The notes beneath the pieces were generated by a model. It made no database searches and was not told where the DNA came from. It was given only the letters and a program-made list of their open reading frames with translations. Positions 22,398 to 29,359 of a DNA stretch of 29,359 nucleotides are shown piece by piece. A program made the translations under genes and the position numbers. Origin of the DNA: CAKUFA01 sp963627465 (GTDB taxonomy: Bacteria; Bacillota; Clostridia; Christensenellales; Aristaeellaceae); assembly GCA_963627465.1 (NCBI GenBank), contig CAVGBO010000029.1, forward strand, positions 1 to 29,359, given 5' to 3'. Position 1 is the first letter of the stretch. The number at the start of each line of letters is the position of its first letter.

Positions 22398-23758
22398 TTG
22401 CGGATTACCTCATTCAGGTCGCTGATGCCGCCTTCGCAGGCCATGATCACCACGCTGTCCCCGTCCTCAATGTGATCGTTGCCGAAAGGAACGATAACCT
22501 TGCCACGGCGGACAATCACCGCAACCAGCGTATTCTTGCGTACGTGCAGATCCTTCAGGGGAATGCCGATGTAAGGATCTGTGCCCCGGGCAGTAAACTC
22601 GATAGCTTCTGCCCGGCCGTGCATCAGTCGGTAAAGCTTCTCCACCTTGGCACCCTCTACGTTTTCCCGGGCACGCACATACCGGAGAATGTTGGAGCAG
22701 GTGATAGCCTTGGGGCTGACGATGCTGTCCAGACCCATGGAACTGATAATGTCCGAGTAGGTGACACGGTTGTTCTTCACAATCACCTTGGACACGCCCT
22801 GACGCACGGCGAACAGGCCGGTCATCAGGTTTTCCTCGTCCCGGTCAGTCAGGGCGACAAAGGCATCCATTTGCTCCAGACCTTCCTGTTCCAGCAGGCT
22901 CTGATCCGTGCCATCCCCGTAAATCACGTTTACGTCCGGCAGAATTTCACTCAGCTTTTCCGCCTTTTCGTGATTGATTTCAATCAGGGAAACATGCGCG
23001 CCTACAGGCACGATCATCTTGGACAGGTAGTAGCTGATGCGGCCGCCGCCTAGGATCATCACGTTTTTCACCTGATGGGTGTTTCGGCCGAGGAAGCGGA
23101 AATAGTCTGTAATCGTCACCATATCAGCGGCTACGTGCACCCGATCTCCGGGCTGAATCACAAAATCGCCGTTGGGGATGGTCACAAGGCTGTCCCGCTC
23201 CACCGCCGCATACAGAACCCGGGGAATGCCGTGGAGCTTGTGCGCCACGTCCTTCAGGGGCATACCTACCACCGGGTCGTGTTCCTGCGCCCGGAACTCC
23301 ACCATTTCCACACGTCCTTTGGCGAAGGACTCAATGTTGCTGGCAAAGGGGAAGCGAAGCAGCCGGCTGATTTCAAGGGCGGTAGCCCGCTCCGGGTTAA
23401 TGGCCATGTCGATGCCCAGTTCATGCTGCAAAAGCATCAGGCTCTCATTATATTCCGGGTCACGGATGCGGGCGATGGTATACTTGGCACCCAGCCGCTT
23501 GGCAATCAGGCAGCACAGCATGTTGGTTTCATCGCTGGCTGTGGCGGCAATCAGAATGTCCGTCCGTTCCACACCGGCATCCAGCAGGGTTTGGGCATTG
23601 GCACCGTTGCCCTTGACGCACAGCACGTCCAAGTCATCTTCACAGCGCTGGAGCACTTCTTCATCCGTGTCCAGTATAACAATGTCGTGATCCTCCTGTG
23701 CCAGATGCTCCGCCAGGGAATGCCCGACTTTGCCGTCTCCCACGACGAGAATACGCAT
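22394..23758 (-). CDS. trkA: Trk system potassium uptake regulator TrkA, duplicated RCK form
   Basis: Peripheral gating ring subunit, 454 residues in two RCK_N/RCK_C repeats. The first repeat starts with MRILVVGDGKVGHSLAEHLA (nucleotide-binding GxGxxG) and ends with IQPGDRVHVAAD. The second starts at NVMILGGGRISYYLSKM and ends with IEDGDSVVIMACEGG. Acidic ends of the second strands (VILDTD, SLIEIN) fit NAD(H)/ATP binding. Full-length double form as in E. coli TrkA. GAAGGAGG precedes the start. It is first in the trkA-trkH operon with an extended -10 promoter and a short leader of about 35 bases, with no c-di-AMP riboswitch. Confidence 0.95.
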   Translation of the reverse strand: MRILVVGDGKVGHSLAEHLAQEDHDIVILDTDEEVLQRCEDDLDVLCVKGNGANAQTLLDAGVERTDILIAATASDETNMLCCLIAKRLGAKYTIARIRDPEYNESLMLLQHELGIDMAINPERATALEISRLLRFPFASNIESFAKGRVEMVEFRAQEHDPVVGMPLKDVAHKLHGIPRVLYAAVERDSLVTIPNGDFVIQPGDRVHVAADMVTITDYFRFLGRNTHQVKNVMILGGGRISYYLSKMIVPVGAHVSLIEINHEKAEKLSEILPDVNVIYGDGTDQSLLEQEGLEQMDAFVALTDRDEENLMTGLFAVRQGVSKVIVKNNRVTYSDIISSMGLDSIVSPKAITCSNILRYVRARENVEGAKVEKLYRLMHGRAEAIEFTARGTDPYIGIPLKDLHVRKNTLVAVIVRRGKVIVPFGNDHIEDGDSVVIMACEGGISDLNEVIRK

Positions 23759-23799
23759 GGTGATCCTCCTTCAAAAAACATAATCCGATGAGCATCGTC

Positions 23800-23827
23800 A
23801 TTATAGCACAGTCATGCCAAAATGCAA
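23800..23827 (-). promoter_or_regulatory. Promoter of trkA-trkH, extended -10
   Basis: On the minus strand TTGCAT (23822-23827) and TATAAT (23800-23805) are 16 bases apart, with TGC directly before the -10 giving TGnTATAAT. Confidence 0.78.
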
Positions 23828-23937
23828 CAATTGTGATGAAAGCCACAAAGCCCATCCTGCTTTCTGTTGGACAAAATCCATTCTCTGTCAGAAGGAATTC
23901 GAGGGAAAATCACGAAAATGAAGAAGGTGAGGAGTAG

Positions 23938-26880
23938 ATGATGATGGAGAAACAGCTCCGATCCCTTGGGATCGACATTGGCTCCACCACCGCCAAGCTG
24001 GTGCTGGTGGAAAATGAGCAAGTGATTTTCGAGCGTTATCAGCGGCATTTTTCCCGCATCCGGGAAACGCTGATGAACATGCTGCATGATATGGCACCTT
24101 TGCTGAGAGAGAAGCCCTTCACGGTGGCCATTTCCGGCTCGGCAGGACTGGGTGCGGCCCAGGGAGCAGGCATTTTCTTTGCCCAGGAAGTGTATGCCAC
24201 AGCTGCCTGCGTTCGTGCCCTCGCCCCGGATACCGGGGTGGTCATCGAGCTTGGGGGCGAGGATGCCAAGGTGATTTTCTTCCAAGGCGGTGTGGATGAG
24301 CGAATGAATGGAACCTGTGCCGGCGGTACAGGCGCTTTTATTGACCAAATGGCTGTGCTGCTGAACATGTCTGTGGATGAAATGGATGAAGCCAGCCAAC
24401 ATGCTGATCGTATTTATCCCATTGCCTCCCGCTGCGGCGTGTTTGCCAAAACGGATATTCAGCCTCTGCTGAACCAGGGCGCTAACAAAAGCGATGTGGC
24501 TGCCAGCATTTATCAGGCAGTGGTGAATCAGACCATTACCGGGCTGATTCAGGGTCGGGAAATCAAGGGCAAGGTTATGTTCCTGGGCGGTCCCCTCCAT
24601 TATTGCAAAGGGCTTCGCCGCCGCTTTACGGAAACTTTGAAGCTGGACGAAAATACGGCTGTTTTCCCGACCTACGACCGATTCACGGTGGCACTGGGGG
24701 CAGCTTTGCTGTCGCAAAAGACAGAGCCTATGGATTGCGATACGCTGCTGTCTAAAATGGAAAAGAGCACCGGCGGCAAGGAAAACGCCGCCAATCGCCT
24801 GCCGCCTCTGTTTCAGAATACGGAGGATTATTTGTCCTTCTGCAGGCGGCACAATCAGGCAGCAGTGGCGGAAAAGCCCCTATCTTCCTACAGCGGCAAG
24901 GCTTGGCTGGGCATTGACTGCGGCAGCACCACCACGAAGCTGACACTGATTGGGGAAGATCAAAGCATCCTGTATTCCTATTATTCCTCCAACAAGGGCA
25001 ATCCTGTGGCACTGGTGCGGGAGCAGCTGCTGAAGCTGCGGAACCTGTGCGGCGACCGGGTGAAGATTTGCGGCTGTGCCGTAACCGGCTATGGCGAGGA
25101 ACTGATCTGCCACGCTTTCCATGCGGATGCAGGCCTGGTGGAAACCATGGCGCACTACATTGCGGCTCGGCATTTCCGGCCGGACGTGGACTTTATTCTG
25201 GACATTGGCGGGCAGGACATTAAGTGCTTCCGCATCCGCAACGGTGCCATTGACAGTATCATGCTGAACGAAGCCTGCTCCTCCGGCTGCGGCTCTTTTA
25301 TCGAAACCTTCGCCAAGAGTGCCGGGTACGAGGTGGCGGATTTCGCCAAAATGGGCTTGCTCAGTGCGGCTCCCGTGAACCTTGGCTCCCGCTGTACGGT
25401 GTTCATGAATTCCTCTGTGAAGCAGGCGCAGAAGGACGGCGCATCGGTGGAGGATATTTCTGCCGGGTTGTCTGTCAGCGTGGTGAAGAACGCCATTTAC
25501 AAGGTGATCCGTGCATCTACCCCCAAGGAACTGGGGGAGCATATTGTGGTACAGGGGGGAACCTTCTATAATGATGCGGTGCTCCGTGCCTTTGAAATGG
25601 AGCTGGGGGCGGAGGTTATCCGTCCCAACATTGCAGGCTTGATGGGTGCCTATGGTGCGGCACTGTATGCCATGCGCTTTCAGGAGAGCAAACTCCTCAG
25701 TCTGGAAGCACTGGAGCAGTTTACCCACACGGCTACGGCAGCTGTGTGCGGCGGATGCACCAACCATTGCCACCTGACGGTGAACCGTTTCGGTACCAAC
25801 GAGAAATATATTTCCGGCAATCAATGTGCCAAGGGCGCAGGCCTGAAGCAGACAGAAGATTTGCCCAATGTTCAGCAGTTTAAGCGGAACTATTTGACTG
25901 GGCTTACGCCTGTGGAAGGAAAAAGGGGCAAGATCGGCCTTCCACTGGCACTGAGCATGTACGAGCTGGCACCCCTCTGGTATACCATGCTGACGGAGCT
26001 GGGCTTTGAGGTGCACCTTTCCGGTCTTTCCACCCGGAAAACCTACGAGAAGGGGCAGCTGACCATTCCTTCCGATACGGTGTGCTATCCGGCAAAAATC
26101 ATGCACGGACATGTGCTGACTTTGCTGGAAGATGGCATTCACAACATCTTTTACCCTGCACTGACCTACAATGTGGATGAGCATGCAGGGGACAATCACT
26201 TCAACTGCCCGGTGGTGGCGTACTACGGGGAAGTGCTGGGCAGCAACATGCCTCAGCTGAAGCAGGCAGAGTTCATGAACCCTTACGTGCGCATTGATAA
26301 CGCAAGGAGCATCGCCTTGGGACTGTATCCCATGCTGAAGAAGCTGGATGCAAGCATCACCCGGCATGAGGTTCGCCGGGCGGCGCAAAAGGGATTGGAT
26401 GCCTATAAGGCTTATCGTACCGCCGTCAAGGCAGAAGGCGTCCGTGTCATTGAAGAAGCTCGCAAGAGCGGCAAGCGTATCATGATTCTTGCCGGACGAC
26501 CCTATCACATTGACCCGGAAATCGGCCACGGCATTGATAAACTGGCTGGCAGCCTGGGCTTTGCCGTGGTGACGGAGGACAGTGTGGCAGAGCTGGCACC
26601 TGTGCAGAAAGTGCGTGTGCTGGATCAGTGGACATTCCATTCCCGGCTGTACCGGGCGGCGGCCTTTGCGGCGGCCAACAAGGATGTGGAACTGGTGCAG
26701 CTGGTTTCCTTCGGCTGCGGCATTGATGCAATCACCACGGACGAAGTTCGTGCCATCATGGAAAAGGCAGGCAAGCATTATACCCAACTGAAGATCGACG
26801 AAATCACCAACCTGGGTGCTGTGCGGATTCGTCTCCGCAGCCTGCTGGGGGCACTGGAGGAGGCGGAACAGCATGCATGA
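23938..26880 (+). CDS. Tandem BcrA/BadF-type ATPase, 2-hydroxyacyl-CoA dehydratase activase-like, with DUF2229
   Basis: A 980-residue cytosolic protein with two ASKHA ATPase modules and a C-terminal DUF2229 region. Module 1 (about 7-260) has GIDIGSTTAKL, ELGGEDAK and CAGGTGAF. Cys127 and Cys166 fall at the positions of the [4Fe-4S] ligands in HgdC, the archerase that drives electrons into 2-hydroxyacyl-CoA dehydratase. Module 2 (323-580) has GIDCGSTTTKL, LDIGGQDIKC and Cys447, Cys451, Cys486. A cysteine set (604, 607, 611, 630) opens the third part. No dehydratase subunits or CoA-transferase adjoin it, so its acceptor is unknown. The start could be any of three consecutive ATGs (23938, 23941, 23944) after AGGAG; the later ones have better spacing. 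No clear promoter was found. Confidence 0.87.
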   Translation: MMMEKQLRSLGIDIGSTTAKLVLVENEQVIFERYQRHFSRIRETLMNMLHDMAPLLREKPFTVAISGSAGLGAAQGAGIFFAQEVYATAACVRALAPDTGVVIELGGEDAKVIFFQGGVDERMNGTCAGGTGAFIDQMAVLLNMSVDEMDEASQHADRIYPIASRCGVFAKTDIQPLLNQGANKSDVAASIYQAVVNQTITGLIQGREIKGKVMFLGGPLHYCKGLRRRFTETLKLDENTAVFPTYDRFTVALGAALLSQKTEPMDCDTLLSKMEKSTGGKENAANRLPPLFQNTEDYLSFCRRHNQAAVAEKPLSSYSGKAWLGIDCGSTTTKLTLIGEDQSILYSYYSSNKGNPVALVREQLLKLRNLCGDRVKICGCAVTGYGEELICHAFHADAGLVETMAHYIAARHFRPDVDFILDIGGQDIKCFRIRNGAIDSIMLNEACSSGCGSFIETFAKSAGYEVADFAKMGLLSAAPVNLGSRCTVFMNSSVKQAQKDGASVEDISAGLSVSVVKNAIYKVIRASTPKELGEHIVVQGGTFYNDAVLRAFEMELGAEVIRPNIAGLMGAYGAALYAMRFQESKLLSLEALEQFTHTATAAVCGGCTNHCHLTVNRFGTNEKYISGNQCAKGAGLKQTEDLPNVQQFKRNYLTGLTPVEGKRGKIGLPLALSMYELAPLWYTMLTELGFEVHLSGLSTRKTYEKGQLTIPSDTVCYPAKIMHGHVLTLLEDGIHNIFYPALTYNVDEHAGDNHFNCPVVAYYGEVLGSNMPQLKQAEFMNPYVRIDNARSIALGLYPMLKKLDASITRHEVRRAAQKGLDAYKAYRTAVKAEGVRVIEEARKSGKRIMILAGRPYHIDPEIGHGIDKLAGSLGFAVVTEDSVAELAPVQKVRVLDQWTFHSRLYRAAAFAAANKDVELVQLVSFGCGIDAITTDEVRAIMEKAGKHYTQLKIDEITNLGAVRIRLRSLLGALEEAEQHA

Positions 26881-28111
26881 CAATACCTACATCCCCTTCA
26901 CCGAGGAGATGAAGCGAGACTACACAATCCTTGTGCCTAATATGCTGCCTATGCATTTTCAGCTGGTGGCACAGGTATCCAAGACCTACGGCTACCATAT
27001 GGAGCTGCTGGAGACCAGCGGTCCAAATATCGTGGAGACAGGCCTGAAGTATACCCACAATGATGCCTGCTATCCTGCTGTATGCGTTATCGGGCAATTT
27101 CTGGATGCGCTGCTTTCCGGCAAGTATGATGTGCACAAGGTTGCGCTCATTATGTTCCAGACCGGCGGAGGCTGCCGTGCCAGCAATTATATCTCTCTGA
27201 TTCGCAAGGCCTTGGAGCGTGCAGGCTTGGGCTTTGTGCCGGTGATTTCCTTCAGCTTTGCAGGGCTGGAGAAGCATCCGGGCTTTCGGCTGACTCTGCC
27301 ATTTCTCCATGGCCTAGCCTATGCGGTGCTCTTTGGGGATCTGCTCATGAGCCTGAAGGGGCAGGTTGTCCCCTATGAAACCCATGCAGGGGATGCGGAG
27401 GCGCTTTGCCGACGCTGGACGGAGCGGCTGGGGCAGGAGCTTGGCAGCAATGCAAAGATTCACTACAGCCACGTGAAACAGCTTTACGGCGAAATCCTCA
27501 GGGACTTTGCGGCGATTCCCCGCACCCAGCGCAAGGCCGTACAGGTGGGCGTGGTGGGGGAGATTTTCGTGAAATATTCCCCCCTTGCCAACAATCATCT
27601 GGAGGACTTCCTTGTTGCCGAAGGGGCGGAAGTCACCATGCCGGGACTGTTGGACTTTGTGCTCTACATGGTGTACAACAACATGGTGGAGTATCGCATC
27701 TACCACCGGAAGGCTTTGTTACAGCCGGTGATTCACCTGGCTTGGCGTTACCTGTGCGGCAAGAAGAACGACATCATCACCATGGTGAAGGAACAGGGGG
27801 TCTTCCGCCCCTGGACACCTTTCGAACAGGTGCCGCCCATGGCAGAAGAGTTTATTTCCCCAGCGGTGAAAATGGGGGAGGGCTGGCTCCTGACGGCTGA
27901 AATGATGGAGCTTGCCCATTCCGGCTGCACCAACATTGTGTGCGCCCAGCCCTTCGGCTGCCTGCCTAACCATATCTGCGGCAAGGGCATGATGAAGCCC
28001 ATCAAGGAGAAGTATCCCGATGTGAACATCGTCGCCATTGACTACGATGCCGGTGCCAGCCGGGTCAATCAGGAAAACCGGCTGAAGCTGATGCTGGCGA
28101 ATGCGACGTAA
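26873..28111 (+). CDS. 2-hydroxyacyl-CoA dehydratase-like (HgdB/D family) partner of the activase
   Basis: A 412-residue protein with the 2-hydroxyglutaryl-CoA dehydratase D-component fold. It shows KYTHNDACYPAVCVIGQ, FQTGGGCRASNYISLIRKAL, VGVVGEIFVKYSPLANNHLEDFL (split here: VGVVGEIFVK, YSPLANNHLE) and the end motif QPFGCLPNHICGKGMMK. These conserved Cys residues probably bind an Fe-S cluster. In many bacteria this module is the C-terminal third of one polypeptide of about 1400 residues with the tandem ATPase. Here it is separate, starting at ATG 26873 inside the last codons of the activase, with GGAGGAGG nine bases upstream. The two should form one complex. The function of the whole family is not established. 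Confidence 0.85.
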   Translation: MHDNTYIPFTEEMKRDYTILVPNMLPMHFQLVAQVSKTYGYHMELLETSGPNIVETGLKYTHNDACYPAVCVIGQFLDALLSGKYDVHKVALIMFQTGGGCRASNYISLIRKALERAGLGFVPVISFSFAGLEKHPGFRLTLPFLHGLAYAVLFGDLLMSLKGQVVPYETHAGDAEALCRRWTERLGQELGSNAKIHYSHVKQLYGEILRDFAAIPRTQRKAVQVGVVGEIFVKYSPLANNHLEDFLVAEGAEVTMPGLLDFVLYMVYNNMVEYRIYHRKALLQPVIHLAWRYLCGKKNDIITMVKEQGVFRPWTPFEQVPPMAEEFISPAVKMGEGWLLTAEMMELAHSGCTNIVCAQPFGCLPNHICGKGMMKPIKEKYPDVNIVAIDYDAGASRVNQENRLKLMLANAT

Positions 28112-28129
28112 AACAATGAGAAACAAGGA

Positions 28130-28172
28130 AACACGCCCATGCTGTGCCTGGCTAGCATTGCATGGGCGTGTT
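28130..28172 (+). terminator. Terminator of the activase operon, probably bidirectional
   Basis: AACACGCCCATGC (28130-28142) pairs exactly with GCATGGGCGTGTT (28160-28172) around a 17-base loop, then TGTTGCCTTTTG. On the minus strand the stem is followed by TCCTTGTTTC, so it may also end the AAA+ gene. Confidence 0.75.
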
Positions 28173-28194
28173 TGTTGCCTTTTGAAGGGGAATT

Positions 28195-29359
28195 TTAGTT
28201 CAGCTTCAAATCCTTCAGTGCTTGCACGATTTCGCCCTGCCGCTCGTACAGTAGCAGTTCCTTGTTGTGCCGGTAATACTCCTTGCAGCCGAATTTAGCG
28301 ATGAAGGCCGCAACGTCCTTGCTGGCGGTCAGCTCGGATGCAATGACGACTATTTCCTGCCCTTCGCCGAATGCGCTTTCAGAGAAGACAAACATGTTGG
28401 TCATTTGCTTGCTGACTTCCTCTGCGTCTTTTTTGAGAGCCTTCACCCGCTGGTCAAAATCCTTTTTCAGCGCTGCAAAGGCATCAGCGTCCGATACTTC
28501 GAGCAGCATCTTTGCCTCTTCGGTCATGTGCTGGATGAGCTTTCGCAGAATGTGCTGTTCACTCTCTGCCATGGCGGCGGATTTCTTGCCTGTTTTAAGG
28601 ATTTTTTCCTTTTCGGCAATCAGCGCATTGAACGTATCCATGGGTGATGTTTTGTCCTTCAGTTGGCGAACCCTGAAGGCCTTGACTTCGTCCATCAGCT
28701 TTGAAAGCACAGCGTTTTCATCCATGATGCGCTGTGTTTGTGTGCGCATGGCGTCCAGCATCAGACCGATCAGCGCCAGACGTTCATCGAATTTGGCATG
28801 CATCGCACGCTTCCTGATTTCGTCGGACGCACTGCCGTCCAGAATGCTCGGAATCTGATAATCGCTGCGATATTTGAGAAACAGGTCGTAGTACTGGGCA
28901 AATTCAGCAGCGATCTTTGTATCCTGCAAATACTGACCAATGAGCAGCTGATCCACCCGTATTTGATGCTGCTCGTAAAGGCGAATCATGCGGGAGAGAT
29001 CCTCCCAGCCACGTGCAGTTACAAAGTTTCTCCCGTCTACGCTAGTCTGCACACGATAGAAATGGGCGGGCTTGATTTCCAGATAGCTTGTAACGGCAGG
29101 GTGGATGCCCACACTGAGCGCATATTCCTTCCAGACCTGATAGTCCGGCTCCACATCAATACGTTTGAGACGATCCCATGTCACGATATCGAATTCGTGA
29201 ACGCTGTTATTGTACTCCGGCGGATTGCCTGCCGTGACAACAATCCACCCATCTGGAACCCGGTGGCGGCCGAAGGTCTTGTATTGCAGGAATTGCAGCA
29301 TCACCGGTGCAAGCGTCTCACTGACACAGTTGATTTCATCGAGGAACAGTATGCCTTCC
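28195..29359 (-). CDS. MoxR-like AAA+ ATPase with long coiled C-terminal part, 5' end outside window
   Basis: The frame is open to the window edge, so the N-terminus with the Walker A motif is missing; 387 residues are visible. They begin in the Walker B segment GILFLDEINCVSE, then APVMLQFLQ, the pore-loop region RHRVPDGW, sensor 1 VVTAGNPPEYNN, and WDRLKRIDVEPD. This is the MoxR-type order. Residues after about 190 are rich in Lys, Glu and Ala with coiled-coil character. MoxR ATPases act as chaperones, often next to a VWA-domain protein, which would be upstream or out of view here. The gene ends with a bidirectional hairpin 23 bases beyond the stop. Confidence 0.82.
   Translation of the reverse strand, partial: EGILFLDEINCVSETLAPVMLQFLQYKTFGRHRVPDGWIVVTAGNPPEYNNSVHEFDIVTWDRLKRIDVEPDYQVWKEYALSVGIHPAVTSYLEIKPAHFYRVQTSVDGRNFVTARGWEDLSRMIRLYEQHQIRVDQLLIGQYLQDTKIAAEFAQYYDLFLKYRSDYQIPSILDGSASDEIRKRAMHAKFDERLALIGLMLDAMRTQTQRIMDENAVLSKLMDEVKAFRVRQLKDKTSPMDTFNALIAEKEKILKTGKKSAAMAESEQHILRKLIQHMTEEAKMLLEVSDADAFAALKKDFDQRVKALKKDAEEVSKQMTNMFVFSESAFGEGQEIVVIASELTASKDVAAFIAKFGCKEYYRHNKELLLYERQGEIVQALKDLKLN

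Noticed and set aside
23759..23799. c-di-AMP riboswitch before trkA
   Set aside because: The leader is only about 35 bases from the -10 promoter, far too short for that aptamer.
24880..26883. Long minus-strand open frame (667 codons) opposite the activase
   Set aside because: It runs antiparallel to a clearly conserved protein, shows no recognisable domain, and is rich in His/Gln/Cys as expected of a frame shadow in GC-rich DNA.

Overview
The window looks like a chromosomal segment of a Gram-positive anaerobe, most likely a gut Clostridia of the Oscillospirales/Ruminococcaceae type. That placement is inferred from strong AGGAGG-type ribosome binding sites, sigma-A promoters with 17-base spacers, a CIRCE-controlled groESL operon, a small SRP RNA, an AbrB-type regulator, Fe-S dependent serine dehydratase and a 2-hydroxyacyl-CoA dehydratase activase-type protein, in fairly GC-rich coding sequence. 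I see no phage, IS element, CRISPR array, rRNA or tRNA. The content is largely housekeeping, with an accessory-looking glycosyltransferase block in the middle.

Layout. 1-2.6 kb (minus strand): acyl-ACP thioesterase, a zinc-ribbon AbrB regulator and mutY, each with its own promoter. 2.66-4.85 kb (plus): promoter, perfect CIRCE operator, groES, groEL, terminator. 4.83-5.28 kb: the decayed C-terminal end of a MATE efflux pump, then a promoter and a structured leader containing an intrinsic terminator ahead of a DUF2798 membrane protein. 5.8-8.6 kb (plus): nagA and the sdaAB-sdaAA serine dehydratase pair. 8.96-12 kb: a LacZ-type GH2 beta-galactosidase. 12-15 kb: cobalamin adenosyltransferase, a small XRE repressor, the SRP RNA gene, a MarR regulator with a palindrome at its own start site, a uridine kinase and a DtxR/MntR-type metalloregulator.

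15.1-20 kb (minus): an operon of a two-domain GT2 glycosyltransferase, UDP-GlcNAc 2-epimerase, a sterol/lipid-type GT1 glycosyltransferase and a cytosolic class A beta-lactamase-fold protein that lacks the deacylation glutamate. Divergent from it is a PlsC-like acyltransferase. Together they suggest synthesis of a surface glycan or glycolipid. 20.9-23.8 kb (minus): the trkA-trkH potassium uptake operon. 23.9-28.1 kb (plus): a tandem-ATPase dehydratase activase followed, with an 8-base overlap, by its HgdB/D-like partner, which in many relatives is fused to it. 28.2 kb to the end (minus): a MoxR-like AAA+ ATPase cut by the window edge.

The least explained items are the leader RNA at 5.12-5.28 kb, the three palindromes between marR and udk, the beta-lactamase-like protein in the glycan operon, the UGCC loop of the SRP RNA and the split activase pair.
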